A DNA stretch of 64,000 nt from contig NZ_BAABED010000001.1 of NCBI RefSeq assembly GCF_039539965.1, positions 3,534,001 through 3,598,000 on the forward strand, in the 5' to 3' direction. The stretch is from Arthrobacter methylotrophus. Its GTDB lineage: Bacteria; Actinomycetota; Actinomycetes; Actinomycetales; Micrococcaceae. Shown in pieces: positions 49,500 to 57,820 of the stretch. Under the pieces are notes generated by a model. That model was given only the letters and a program-made list of their open reading frames with translations. It made no database searches and was not told the DNA's origin. Within the stretch, counting starts at the first letter, position 1, and each line of letters starts with the position of its first letter. The position numbers were made by a program, and so were the translations under genes.

Positions 49500-49964
49500 C
49501 TAGTCGCATTCGGACTGAAGCGTGGCCATGATCTTCCGGCTCACCGAAGCCAGAGCGTCCTGTTCCTCGCGGGTGAGCCGGTCGAAGAAATGGGTGCGGA
49601 TGAACTCCAGATGACCCGGCGCCGCGTGCTCTATTGCATCCCGCCCGCCCGGAGTAATCTCCACATCCAGGCCGCGGGCATCGGAGGAGCAGTTCTTTCG
49701 CTCCAGCAGGCCCCTTGCTTCCATCCGCTTGAGCAGGTGGGACAGGCGGCTGCGGTCCCAGCCCAGGGACTTGCCCAGATCGCGGGCACGAACCACGCCG
49801 TCCGCATGCTCCGAGAGTGGAACAAGCACTGCGTATTCGGCCCCGGAAAGCTGCGACTCCCGCACCAGCTGACGGTCCATGGAGGTCGCCAGTAGCTGTG
49901 ATGCCGCAAGGAATCCGCGCCAGATTTCGTTCTCGCGCTCATCCAGCCATTGCGTGTTTTTCAT
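49500..49964 (-). CDS. MarR-family repressor
   Basis: 154 residues from ATG 49964; the frame is open from 50006. The winged helix shows GVVRARDLGKSLGWDRSRLSHLLKRMEARGLLER; a Cys (NCSSDARG) sits in the wing region and could be a redox switch. It is divergent from the first FMN-reductase gene with TTGAT-type inverted sites in the shared spacer. It is probably the regulator of both FMN-reductase copies. Oxidative/quinone stress is the usual signal for such pairs. Confidence 0.9.
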   Translation of the reverse strand: MKNTQWLDERENEIWRGFLAASQLLATSMDRQLVRESQLSGAEYAVLVPLSEHADGVVRARDLGKSLGWDRSRLSHLLKRMEARGLLERKNCSSDARGLDVEITPGGRDAIEHAAPGHLEFIRTHFFDRLTREEQDALASVSRKIMATLQSECD

Positions 49965-49982
49965 CACAAGTTCTCCATATAG

Positions 49983-50024
49983 TTGATAGTTCAAGTTTGA
50001 CGTCATATTGTTGATATGTCAACA
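49983..50024. promoter_or_regulatory. MarR operator sites (two inverted repeats) before FMN reductase 1
   Basis: TTGATAGTTCAA (49983-49994) and TGTTGATATGTCAACA (50009-50024, perfect 6-base arms) lie in the divergent promoter region between the MarR gene and the FMN reductase gene. Confidence 0.75.
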
Positions 50025-50069
50025 TTTTTAGTGACACGTCAACAACCTTCTTTCCTAAGGGGATAAAGC

Positions 50070-50651
50070 ATGACCAAGATCGCGATTGTCACCGGCGCCA
50101 GCCGTCCGGGCAGCGTCAACAAGTCCGTCGCCGAGTGGGTCCTGGCCCAGGTCGCCGGCCGCACCGACGCCGAGTTCGAACTGGTAAACATCGCCGACTT
50201 CAACCTCCCCCTGCTGGATGAGGGCTACCCGGCCATGTACCAGAACTACCAGAATGACCACACCAAGGCCTGGTCCGCCAAGATCAGCGAGTTCGACGGC
50301 TACATTTTCGTCGCTCACGAATACAACCACACCGCAGGCCCGGTTCTGGTCAACGCCTTGTCCTACCTGAACGCCGAGTTCAACAACAAGGCCGCCGGCT
50401 TCGTGTCCTACGGCTCCATGGGCGGCGTCCGCGCCGTAGAGCACCTCCGCGGTGCCCTCTCCGAGCTGCAGATTGCACACGTGCAGCGCACCGTCATGTT
50501 CTCACTGTTCACCGACTTCGAGAACTTCTCCGTCTTCAAGCCGACTGAGCAGTCCGCCGGCACCCTGGCCCCGATGGTTGACCAGCTCACCGTCTGGGCC
50601 CGCGCCATGGAGTCCGTGCGTGACGAGCAGTTGGCTGTCACCAGCGTCTAA
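50070..50651 (+). CDS. NADPH-dependent FMN reductase family protein, copy 1
   Basis: 193 residues of the flavodoxin-like NADPH-dependent FMN reductase family. The FMN phosphate loop GASRPGSVNKSVAEWVL is N-terminal, and FVAHEYNHTAGPVL and FVSYGSMGG form the flavin pocket. It should reduce FMN, quinones or azo compounds. The ATG has AAGGGGATAAAGC upstream and it follows a MarR gene divergently. It is about 85 percent identical, by eye over 182 residues, to the second copy at 50861. Confidence 0.92.
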   Translation: MTKIAIVTGASRPGSVNKSVAEWVLAQVAGRTDAEFELVNIADFNLPLLDEGYPAMYQNYQNDHTKAWSAKISEFDGYIFVAHEYNHTAGPVLVNALSYLNAEFNNKAAGFVSYGSMGGVRAVEHLRGALSELQIAHVQRTVMFSLFTDFENFSVFKPTEQSAGTLAPMVDQLTVWARAMESVRDEQLAVTSV

Positions 50652-50670
50652 GATTTTTCCAACTGGCAAG

Positions 50671-50707
50671 AAAAGGGCTCCCCGGGCATGAACCGGGGAG
50701 CCTTTCT
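50671..50707 (+). terminator. Rho-independent terminator after FMN reductase 1
   Basis: GGCTCCCCGG (50676-50685) and CCGGGGAGCC (50693-50702) pair perfectly around a 7-base loop and are followed by TTTCT. Confidence 0.9.
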
Positions 50708-50775
50708 GCGTCCGGGCGGCCGAACAGCCTGCCCCGGCAAGGCGTCCAGCGGCCGGGATGGACCACGGCGAGACA

Positions 50776-50828
50776 ACAAAAAACCCACGGCCGCGAGGTC
50801 ACACTTCGAAGTGTGACGTCGCGGCCGC
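50776..50828 (-). terminator. Rho-independent terminator after FMN reductase 2
   Basis: A long stem (CGGCCGCG at 50788 with CGCGGCCG at 50820, and GTCACACTTCGAAGTGTGAC inside) lies past the stop of the minus-strand copy. On that strand it is followed by a run of six T (AAAAAA at 50778-50783 on plus). Confidence 0.92.
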
Positions 50829-50860
50829 GAGTTAATCTTGGCAGCTAGTGCCGGGATTTT

Positions 50861-51553
50861 TTAGCGGACGGTAGCGAAGCCCTTGGCCCACGAGACCAAC
50901 TGGTCCACCATCGGGGCCAGGGTGTCGGCGTTTTGCTCGGTCGGCTTGAAGTCGGAGAAGTTCTCGAAGTCGGTAAAGAGGGAGAACATCACTTGGTTGC
51001 GCACGTGGGCAAGCTGCAGTTCAGAGAGGGTCTCGCGCAAGTGCTCGACGGCGCGGGCGCCGCCCATGGAGCCGTAGGACACGAAGCCGGCGGCCTTGTT
51101 GTTGAACTCGGCGTTCAGGTACGACAAGGCATTGGTGAGCACCGGGCCTGCGGTGTGGTTGTATTCGTGAACCACGAAAATGTAGCCGTCGAACTCACTG
51201 ATCTTGGCGGACCAGGCCTTGGTTACCGGGTTCTGGTAGTTCTGGTAGGCGGCGGGATAGGCCTCGTCCAGCAGGGGGAGGTTAAAGTCGGCGATGTCCA
51301 CGAGCTCGACGTCTGCGTCCGTGCGGCCTGCAACCTGGGCCAGGACCCACTCGGCGACGGATTTGTTCACACTGCCCGGCCGGCTGGCGCCCGTGATGAT
51401 GGCAATCTTGGGCAGGGCGTTGCCCGCCAGAGGATCGGCGGCCGGGACAACCTCGGCGGGAGCCTTTGCGACAGTGGCACTCGCGCGTGGTGCTACCGAT
51501 GTAGCGGAGTGACCGGCCTTGGACTTGCGGGAAAAAATTTTGAACCAGGACAT
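50861..51553 (-). CDS. NADPH-dependent FMN reductase family protein, copy 2 with N-terminal extension
   Basis: 230 residues. The flavodoxin-like part (about 48-230) is nearly a copy of the gene at 50070 (about 85 percent identical by eye). An extra N-terminus of about 47 residues is Ala/Ser/Lys-rich and begins WFKIFSRKSKAGH, with no export signal. The start ATG lies near TTGATGTTTCAA and a TTGATG-N-TGTCAACA site, resembling those before copy 1, so both copies should share a MarR regulator. The two genes converge on a pair of terminators. Confidence 0.92.
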   Translation of the reverse strand: MSWFKIFSRKSKAGHSATSVAPRASATVAKAPAEVVPAADPLAGNALPKIAIITGASRPGSVNKSVAEWVLAQVAGRTDADVELVDIADFNLPLLDEAYPAAYQNYQNPVTKAWSAKISEFDGYIFVVHEYNHTAGPVLTNALSYLNAEFNNKAAGFVSYGSMGGARAVEHLRETLSELQLAHVRNQVMFSLFTDFENFSDFKPTEQNADTLAPMVDQLVSWAKGFATVR

Positions 51554-51575
51554 GGCGTCTCACCGATCAGAATAG

Positions 51576-51621
51576 TTGATGTTTCAATTATTCTAGGCGG
51601 CACTTTGATGATGTGTCAACA
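51576..51621. promoter_or_regulatory. MarR-type operator sites before FMN reductase 2
   Basis: TTGATGTTTCAA (51576-51587) and TTGATGATGTGTCAACA (51605-51621) lie just upstream of the copy-2 start. They repeat the order and pattern found before copy 1 (two sites about 28-29 bases apart). Confidence 0.65.
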
Positions 51622-51716
51622 AAATTACCCTGAGGCACCGGCCAGTTAAGCGACGGCAAGGATCCTTCGGCTCTGCTACTGGGCGGGTGGGTGTGGATCC
51701 CGCCGAGCCGCCGCCG

Positions 51717-52592
51717 TCACTCCGGCCGGCCGACGACGACCTGTGCGGGGCTGTGGGCGATGTAGCCGTTCAGCCAGGAAAACAGTGCGCGGACCTTCTG
51801 TTGGAATCCCGACGGAAGGGCCAGATGCACCAGGAGCCAGGACACGAATGCCAAGGGCCCCTGCAACTGGATACGCTTGCGTCCGATCTCGGCGACCGCA
51901 GCGCCTCGGCCGATCATCGCCATGTATCCCTTGTCGAAGTACTCGAACGGCCGCCCACTTCCCAGCCTGCTGCGCGACGGAGCCCAGTTGCGGCAGTTTG
52001 GCCTCGGTCGAATCGGTCATGGTGGCCGAGTCGCCAAGGACGTACACTCCCTCAACGTCCGGGGCGGTCAGGTCCGGGCGGACATCGATGCGGCCTCCCC
52101 TCCCTTGCCTCAGACCGGAGGCGGCAATGATCCCTCCTGCCTTCAGTCCACCGGCCCACACCACGACCCCGCCGGGTATGCCGGTCCCGTCGGCGAGCGT
52201 CACAGTGTCGGCGCGGACTTCGGTCACGCCGACTCCCAAGTGCAGCCGAACGCCGATCTTCGTCAGGCGTCGTCTGGCGTAGTCCTGCGACTTTACGGAA
52301 AAAGCACCAAGGACGGTCGGGACCATGTAGACCAAGTGGACACGGCAGCGGGCCGCGAGTTCCGGCGAAAAGTACTTGGGCACCACGAACTTGACGTTTT
52401 CGGCCAAGGCGCCGGCTGTCTCGACGCCCGTGGGGCCGCTGCCGATGACCACGACGTCCACGGAGCCGCCGGCCTCCCGGTCGGCTTCATCCAGCAGGTG
52501 GGTCAGCCGCGTACCCAGTCGGGTGGCGTCAGTGACCGAATACAGCAGGAAGGCATGCTCCTCCGCGCCAGGTGTGTCGAAAAAGCCTGGTA
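51717..52592 (-). pseudogene. Type II NADH dehydrogenase (NDH-2), truncated and frameshifted
   Basis: The NAD(P)H-binding domain (VVVIGSGPTGVETAGALAEN), the GDSATMTDSTEAKLPQLGSV region and, in a second frame, the C-terminal helices (PFEYFDKGYMAMIGRGAA, LAFVSWLLVHLALPSG) all belong to NDH-2. The frame changes at about 51948, with a few residues lost, so the membrane-binding C-terminus is out of frame. At the upstream end homology starts only at the GFFDTPGAEEHAF segment; the first FAD Rossmann motif (about 100 residues) is missing. It cannot give a working enzyme. It lies beside an intact flavoprotein gene. Confidence 0.82.
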
Positions 52593-52686
52593 TGTGTCTT
52601 CCACCCGAGCAACCTACTCCACCTGAAGCCGGTGCAACAGTGCCGGGATGTCCCGGCGGCGGCAGGACCGCCGTCCCGGGCGCTGC

Positions 52687-54087
52687 TCAATCTTCGAGGA
52701 AGGCTGGAGTGAACAGCAGGGTCAGGCCTTCGGCCATGGTCGGATGGGTGATGATAGCGTCGCGCAGGGCGGTGTATTCCATTCCGGCGAGCATTGCCAT
52801 CTGCACCACGGCGATGGTTTCGCTGGCTTCGGTGCCCAGCAGGGCCGCGCCGAGGATCTGGTTGGTCTCGCGGTCGATGACGGCTTTCCAGAAGCCCTCC
52901 AGATGTCCCACGGTCCGGGCACGGGGAACGGCCGTTACCGGCATTTTGGCGATCCGGACGGCGTAGCCGGCGTCCCGGGCCTGCCGCTCGCTCAGGCCTA
53001 CCCGGCCGAGCTCGGGGGTGGTGAACACACTGTAGGGAATCAACCGGCCGGCGGTGCTGCGCGGCTGGCCGGCGCCGGTTCTTGCCGCCAGGTTGGCCTT
53101 GAGCACGCGGTAGTCGTCATAGGAGGCGTGGGTGAACTGGGGCGTTCCGGCGGCGTCACCTGCTGCCCATACTCCGTCGGTAGTCGTGCGCAGCTGATCG
53201 TCGACCCGGATGTATCCGCGGTCGTCAAGTTCCACGCCGGCACCTTCGAGGTTCGCGCCGCCGGTCATTGGCTTACGGCCTACCGCCACCAGGATGTCTT
53301 CCGCGCTCAGGGTCTCACCGGAGGCGAGCGTGAGCGCGACGGTACCGTCTGCGGCGCGGGCGATCCTGTGGGCCCTGGCCCCCAGCCGCACGGTGATGCC
53401 GGCGTCCGTGAAGTTCTGCTCGATGGCAGAGGCAACGTCCGCGTCCTCCCGGGCGAGCAGTTGTCCGCCGCCCTGGACGAGGGTGACTCTGACGCCGATG
53501 GTGTTGAGCAGGTCCGCGAACTCACACCCGACGTATCCGCCGCCCAGCACGATGATGCTCGCCGGCAGCGATTCCAGCTCCAGCAGGGTGTTGCTGGTCT
53601 GCACTTTCGACTCCGCCAGGCCTTCGATGGACGGCAGGAGCGGTTCAGTGCCCAGGTTCAGCACGACGTCGGTGCCCCGCAGGGTGCGCACGCCGCCGTC
53701 GTGCACGGTCACCTCGACTGTCCGGGGGCCGACGAATTTCGCTTCGCCGAGGATGAAGTCCATACCCGACCCGGTGAAGGAGGACAGCTGGCCCCTGACC
53801 ATGGTGTCCACGACGTCTTCCTTGCGGTGGCGCAGCAGGCTGAGGTCCATTTGCGGGTCCTCAGCGCCGGATATACCGAATTCAGCGGCCCTGCGGATGG
53901 TTGCCAGCACCCGGCCGCTGTTGATGAGGGTCTTGGTGGGGATACAGGCGACATTGATGCAGGTTCCCCCGATCATCGAACGCTCCACCATGGCGACGGT
54001 CCTGCCGGCCCTGGCCAGGTCCATCGCCAGGGTTTTCCCAGCCTTGCCTCCCCCGAACACCAGCAGGTCCACATCCTCGATGTCCAT
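52687..54087 (-). CDS. Class I pyridine nucleotide-disulfide oxidoreductase (RclA-like)
   Basis: 466 residues. The FAD motif is FGGGKAGKTLAMDLARAG, the redox disulfide GGTCINVACIPTKTL (CxxxxC), the NAD(P)H motif VLGGGYVGCEFADLL and the second FAD part TDGVWAAGDAAG, then a dimerisation domain with the active-site-like HPTMAEGL. The disulfide class with a His-Glu-like pair at the end fits RclA/mercuric-reductase/mycothione-reductase-type proteins; I favour the RclA group because of the VDLLVFGGGKAGKT start. The exact substrate is undecided. Confidence 0.88.
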   Translation of the reverse strand: MDIEDVDLLVFGGGKAGKTLAMDLARAGRTVAMVERSMIGGTCINVACIPTKTLINSGRVLATIRRAAEFGISGAEDPQMDLSLLRHRKEDVVDTMVRGQLSSFTGSGMDFILGEAKFVGPRTVEVTVHDGGVRTLRGTDVVLNLGTEPLLPSIEGLAESKVQTSNTLLELESLPASIIVLGGGYVGCEFADLLNTIGVRVTLVQGGGQLLAREDADVASAIEQNFTDAGITVRLGARAHRIARAADGTVALTLASGETLSAEDILVAVGRKPMTGGANLEGAGVELDDRGYIRVDDQLRTTTDGVWAAGDAAGTPQFTHASYDDYRVLKANLAARTGAGQPRSTAGRLIPYSVFTTPELGRVGLSERQARDAGYAVRIAKMPVTAVPRARTVGHLEGFWKAVIDRETNQILGAALLGTEASETIAVVQMAMLAGMEYTALRDAIITHPTMAEGLTLLFTPAFLED

Positions 54088-54186
54088 GCCTGCCGTCCCT
54101 TCCCTTGGTTTTGCCCGTTGTGCAACCGCATCACGGCGCGCTGGCGGCTCCTGCCGTCGGTTTGGGTTCAGATCGGGGCCAATGCG

Positions 54187-54390
54187 CTACTTGTTCGGCT
54201 CCTCGGGGCGGCGTGACTGCTCGCGGATTTCCCGTTCCTCTTCGTATTCGCGCAGGTCGTTGGCCTGGTCGGCGGAATCACCGTGCCACTCTTCGCCGCT
54301 GATCTGGCGCTCGAACTCCTGGGTCGGCTGCGCCTCCTCAAGGGCGTCGACTTCTTCTTCAAACTTCTTCTGCTCGGACTCATTGCTCAT
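54187..54390 (-). CDS. Small acidic hypothetical protein
   Basis: 67 residues from ATG 54390 (GAGGCG upstream), about 40 percent charged, mostly Glu (FEEEVDALEEAQ, EYEEEREIREQS), with no cysteine and a predicted helical or disordered character. No family is recognised. It starts about 137 bases from the FUSC gene end and lies upstream of the RclA-like gene on the same strand. It may be a general stress or acidic-chaperone-like protein; that is speculation. Confidence 0.65.
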   Translation of the reverse strand: MSNESEQKKFEEEVDALEEAQPTQEFERQISGEEWHGDSADQANDLREYEEEREIREQSRRPEEPNK

Positions 54391-54526
54391 GACATCGCCT
54401 CGACTTCTCTGGGTAAACCTGCTGCCGCACAAATACCGGTCCCTGAGCCACCAGCATAGATCCGGCAGCCGAGACTGCAAACAGCTAGCGGAACAGTGAC
54501 CCCATTGAGGTAACAAGTAGTTGGGT

Positions 54527-56395
54527 TCAGTGTGGGGCCACGGGCAGCGAATCTCTTAGGGTCGCTGTTTCCTGGGACAGGAACCGCGGCAGTTCCGGCA
54601 ATGGTTCCGGCGTCCCGCCGGTCAGGATGGCTGCCTTGAGGATTCCGAAGGCTTCGTGAACCGCCGCCAGTCCACCGGTATCGGGGCCGAAGGCGCCGGT
54701 GATTTCTCCGTCCATGTCTACGTCGGATCGCCCCAGCATCCAGCAAAGCGACAGGATGCTGTAGGCCAAGGTCTGGGCCGCGGACACGGCGGGCCAACAC
54801 TGTTCGGCAGCGCGGCGTTGCTCGCTCGGGCCGCCCACGGCCGTGTCGTAGGCAGCGCCGAGGGTGAATACCGCTGCCTGCAGCTCGCGCCGGGCCAGAT
54901 GCGCACGCCGGGTGTTGGCTTCGGAGGCGGCCAGGAAGTCAACCACGGTGCCCGCCGCGTCTAGTGTCGCCGTCAAAGCCTCGGGGATTCGCGTTATTTT
55001 GGCACGCGGTGTCAGGAGGGCGAACACGGCAAGCGCGATGCCGCAGCCGATGGTCGTATCCACGCCCCGGGCAAGAAGCAGGCCCGCAACGTCGTCGACC
55101 TTCTGCCCGCCGGAAGCGATGGTGAGGGCAACCGTAGTGATGAACACCGCTGCGAGGGCGTAGTTGCGCATCACTGTCACTTCGATGACGAACTGCAAGA
55201 CCATGACCACCGCAACAAGCCATAGCCCTTGGGGATGAACGGCCAACACCGCCCCGGCCAGCAAAAGCCCGATCCACGTGCCTACCAGCCGCTCGGCGCC
55301 TCGCTGCAATGTACGCATCCAGTCCATCCCCATATGGAGGATCAGCACGGCGGCGGCCACCGCCCAATAGGCCCGCTGCAGTTCCAGCAGTCCTGCAGCG
55401 ATCCCGGCGACGAGTGCGGCGACGCCTACACGAAGGACCACCAGCTCCGAGACGGAACCTCGGCGCAGCCCCGTACGCAAGGCTTCCCAAGGACCAGGGG
55501 CGCCCAGCGGGATCGACCCATGGGGCGTCGTAGCCGGCGGCGGGTTGACGGCAACGGTTGCCAGATGGGCGGCCTTGTCCGCCACCGCCGGGTCGAGCGT
55601 GCCCCCGCGGGCGCCCGAGCGAATGGTTTCGGCAAATAACAGGTGCAGTTGCCGGCTGATGCCCCGGAGCCCGTTCAGCGCAGCCCCCTGCCGACCGTGG
55701 GTGGGCTGGTAGGTCACGAGCGCCGCCCACGCGGCATTCAACGCCAAAGCAGCGCGGTGCTGCGCTCCCGTTTGACCAGCCGAGCCGGCCGTCCTCGCGT
55801 AGGCGGCCACGGCCCGGGCGGCGGCCGCCACGGCGTGCTTTTCCGGTCCGCGCGGCCGGAAAAGGGCCGGGACCATATGGACCACCCATGAGAATGCCCC
55901 GCCAGCGAGCACCAGAAGGCCGGCGAGGCCCGGGGCCATCCCTGTCGCCGGAACCGCTGTCCCCGCCGCGCAGGTCAGCGTGAACATGTAGGCCCCGGGT
56001 CCGCCCACGCGCAGGGCGCTGCAGATGTAGGTGGCCGCCATGGCGATCACCACGATGGTTGGCACCGCCAGCGGCGGGATGGTCTTCACCGACATGCCCA
56101 GGGCTACGGTAAATGCGAATGCGAGCGCGATCAACGCCAAATACCGGGCGCGGTTTAGGTAGGGCCGGCCACTGCCATAGAGGGCGGTAAAGGCTCCGAG
56201 GGTGGCCATCAACCCGGCGGCGGTCTGTCCGGTCAGCCAACCGACCAGCAGCGGCGCCCCTGCACAAATCGCGGCCCGCAGTCCGACCGGCCAGCGGCTC
56301 GGTGCATCCTTCAGGCTGAACAGGGCGCGGATCCCATGCGGGGCCGGGGGCGGAGCTGATGACGCCGCCCTGGGATCCCGGTTCATGTAATCCAT
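54527..56395 (-). CDS. FUSC-family aromatic-acid exporter-like membrane protein
   Basis: 622 residues with two six-helix membrane blocks and two soluble regions, as in the FUSC/AaeB family. Conserved stretches are GLMATLGAFTALYGSGRPY in the first block and LLELQRAYWAVAAAVLILHMGMDWM with GTWIGLLLAGAVLAVHP in the second. The C-terminal soluble part (to QETATLRDSLPVAP) is Ala-rich. It should export aromatic acids or related compounds. It is separated from the SDR gene upstream by a strong hairpin. Confidence 0.88.
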   Translation of the reverse strand: MDYMNRDPRAASSAPPPAPHGIRALFSLKDAPSRWPVGLRAAICAGAPLLVGWLTGQTAAGLMATLGAFTALYGSGRPYLNRARYLALIALAFAFTVALGMSVKTIPPLAVPTIVVIAMAATYICSALRVGGPGAYMFTLTCAAGTAVPATGMAPGLAGLLVLAGGAFSWVVHMVPALFRPRGPEKHAVAAAARAVAAYARTAGSAGQTGAQHRAALALNAAWAALVTYQPTHGRQGAALNGLRGISRQLHLLFAETIRSGARGGTLDPAVADKAAHLATVAVNPPPATTPHGSIPLGAPGPWEALRTGLRRGSVSELVVLRVGVAALVAGIAAGLLELQRAYWAVAAAVLILHMGMDWMRTLQRGAERLVGTWIGLLLAGAVLAVHPQGLWLVAVVMVLQFVIEVTVMRNYALAAVFITTVALTIASGGQKVDDVAGLLLARGVDTTIGCGIALAVFALLTPRAKITRIPEALTATLDAAGTVVDFLAASEANTRRAHLARRELQAAVFTLGAAYDTAVGGPSEQRRAAEQCWPAVSAAQTLAYSILSLCWMLGRSDVDMDGEITGAFGPDTGGLAAVHEAFGILKAAILTGGTPEPLPELPRFLSQETATLRDSLPVAPH

Positions 56396-56478
56396 CCTGC
56401 CACGCGGATCCCGGTATGGCCCCGGTGGGCCACCACGTCACGGCCGCTTCCGTCCGCCCGTTGCAGCGCCGACTCGGA

Positions 56479-56531
56479 CTGCGCACCGATCCACCGGTGA
56501 ATCCCCAATTCCCCGATGGATCAGTGCGCAG
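56479..56531 (-). terminator. Hairpin between SDR and FUSC genes
   Basis: CTGCGCACCGATCCA (56479-56493) pairs with TGGATCAGTGCGCAG (56517-56531), 14 of 15 bases. It lies just past the stop of the SDR gene on the same strand, with no clear T-run. Confidence 0.55.
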
Positions 56532-56557
56532 TAGCCGCAAGCTGCTAGCGGTGAGGC

Positions 56558-57313
56558 TTAGACGGCGGTGTAGCCGCCGTCGACGAGTACGTACGATCCG
56601 GTCATGAAACTGGCCTTGTCCGACAGGAGGAAGGTGGTGACGTTCGCGACTTCCTCCGGCCGACCCAGGCGGCCAAGCGGATGCTTAGCCTCGAGCCCGT
56701 TGACGACTTCTTTCGGCGCAGCGGCCAGCAGCGGCGTATCGATATAGCCGGGCCCGATCGCGTTGACGCGCAGCCCCTGGGCTCCATATTCAGCCGCAGC
56801 ATTCTTGGTCAGGCCCACGACGCCGTGCTTCGCCGCGGTATAAGCGGCGTTGCCGGGAGCGGCGACGGTGCCGTGGATCGAGGCCATGTTCACGATGGCG
56901 CCTTCGGAGGCACCCGCGGCAAGGATGGCCGGGATCTGGTATCGCATTCCATAGAGGACTCCGCTCAAGTTGATGGCGATGACCCGGTCCCAATCCGCAA
57001 TGTCGACGTCGCCGACTGGAGCGTTGGCGCCGCCGATGCCTGCGTTGTTGACGGCATAGTTGAGTGCGCCATAAGTCGCGACCGCGAAGTCGACGGCCTT
57101 CTTGCTGTCCTCGGCGATCGCTGTGTTGGCCTGGAACGGAACGGCAGTGCCGCCTGCGGCCGTGATCTCGTTGGCCACACGCGTGGCACCGTCGAGGTTG
57201 ATGTCCACGACAACGATGTTGACACCGTTCTTCGCGAGGTCCTTGCTGATCGCTTCCCCGAGTCCTGAACCTCCGCCGGTGACGAGCGCTGTCTTGCCTT
57301 TGAAGTTACCCAT
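56558..57313 (-). CDS. Short-chain dehydrogenase/reductase
   Basis: 251 residues from ATG 57313 (GAGGAGGAACT upstream; the frame opens at 57424). It is a classical SDR with the cofactor motif TGGGSGLGE, the NNAGIGG structural motif, catalytic Ser in MASIHG, YTAAKHG for Tyr/Lys, and a GPGYIDTP loop. An Asp after the second beta-strand (VVDINLDG) suggests NAD rather than NADP. The substrate is unknown. It is divergent from hipB with about 258 bases between. Confidence 0.92.
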   Translation of the reverse strand: MGNFKGKTALVTGGGSGLGEAISKDLAKNGVNIVVVDINLDGATRVANEITAAGGTAVPFQANTAIAEDSKKAVDFAVATYGALNYAVNNAGIGGANAPVGDVDIADWDRVIAINLSGVLYGMRYQIPAILAAGASEGAIVNMASIHGTVAAPGNAAYTAAKHGVVGLTKNAAAEYGAQGLRVNAIGPGYIDTPLLAAAPKEVVNGLEAKHPLGRLGRPEEVANVTTFLLSDKASFMTGSYVLVDGGYTAV

Positions 57314-57487
57314 AGTTCCTCCTCGTACGCGGGATCGGTCCCGCAGATTTCCGTGGTGAGCGCTGGTGGATCCACTCGCCTGTGGCAACCGGTCTCGCCA
57401 CGGAAACATTCCATGGCGATGCACGAACCGCCCGGATTCCTGCCAAAACCTCCGGCCCAGCGATTACCTTTTCTGTCGGACAGCGGG

Positions 57488-57542
57488 TGTGCCAGATCTG
57501 TCGCAAACCCCCGGTACGGACAAATAGGCCATATCTGGCACA
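57488..57542. promoter_or_regulatory. Candidate HipB operator: long-spaced inverted repeat
   Basis: TGTGCCAGAT (57488-57497) and ATCTGGCACA (57533-57542) are exact inverted copies, 35 bases apart, and end 30 bases before the hipB start. The spacing allows two dimers to bind on the same face of DNA. Confidence 0.65.
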
Positions 57543-57571
57543 AATGGGAATTGGGCGCGTATGATCAATAT

Positions 57572-57820
57572 ATGTCACAAACTCCGTTCTACCGGGTTGT
57601 CGACGCAGCCTCCCTGGGGCGGGCCATCAGCGATGCCCGAAAGGAAGCGTCCCTGACCCAACAAGATCTGGCGGACCGGCTCGGCACCGCCCGACGGACT
57701 ATTGTCAGGCTCGAGCACGGCGAAGCAGTCTCAATCGTTGTCGCCATGGACGCCATCCGGGTGCTAGGCCGCGACGTCGCCCTGGTCCCCCGGTTCGCGA
57801 AGCTACAGGTCAAGGCGTGA
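57572..57820 (+). CDS. hipB: HipB-like XRE-family antitoxin
   Basis: 82 residues with an XRE-type helix-turn-helix (LGRAISDARKEASLTQQDLA, LGTARRTIVRLEHGE). It should bind DNA and its toxin. The stop overlaps the hipA start by four bases (GTGA), showing translational coupling. The frame opens far upstream (57353) but the long leader is not coding-like. An inverted repeat 30 to 85 bases upstream is the likely operator. Confidence 0.9.
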   Translation: MSQTPFYRVVDAASLGRAISDARKEASLTQQDLADRLGTARRTIVRLEHGEAVSIVVAMDAIRVLGRDVALVPRFAKLQVKA

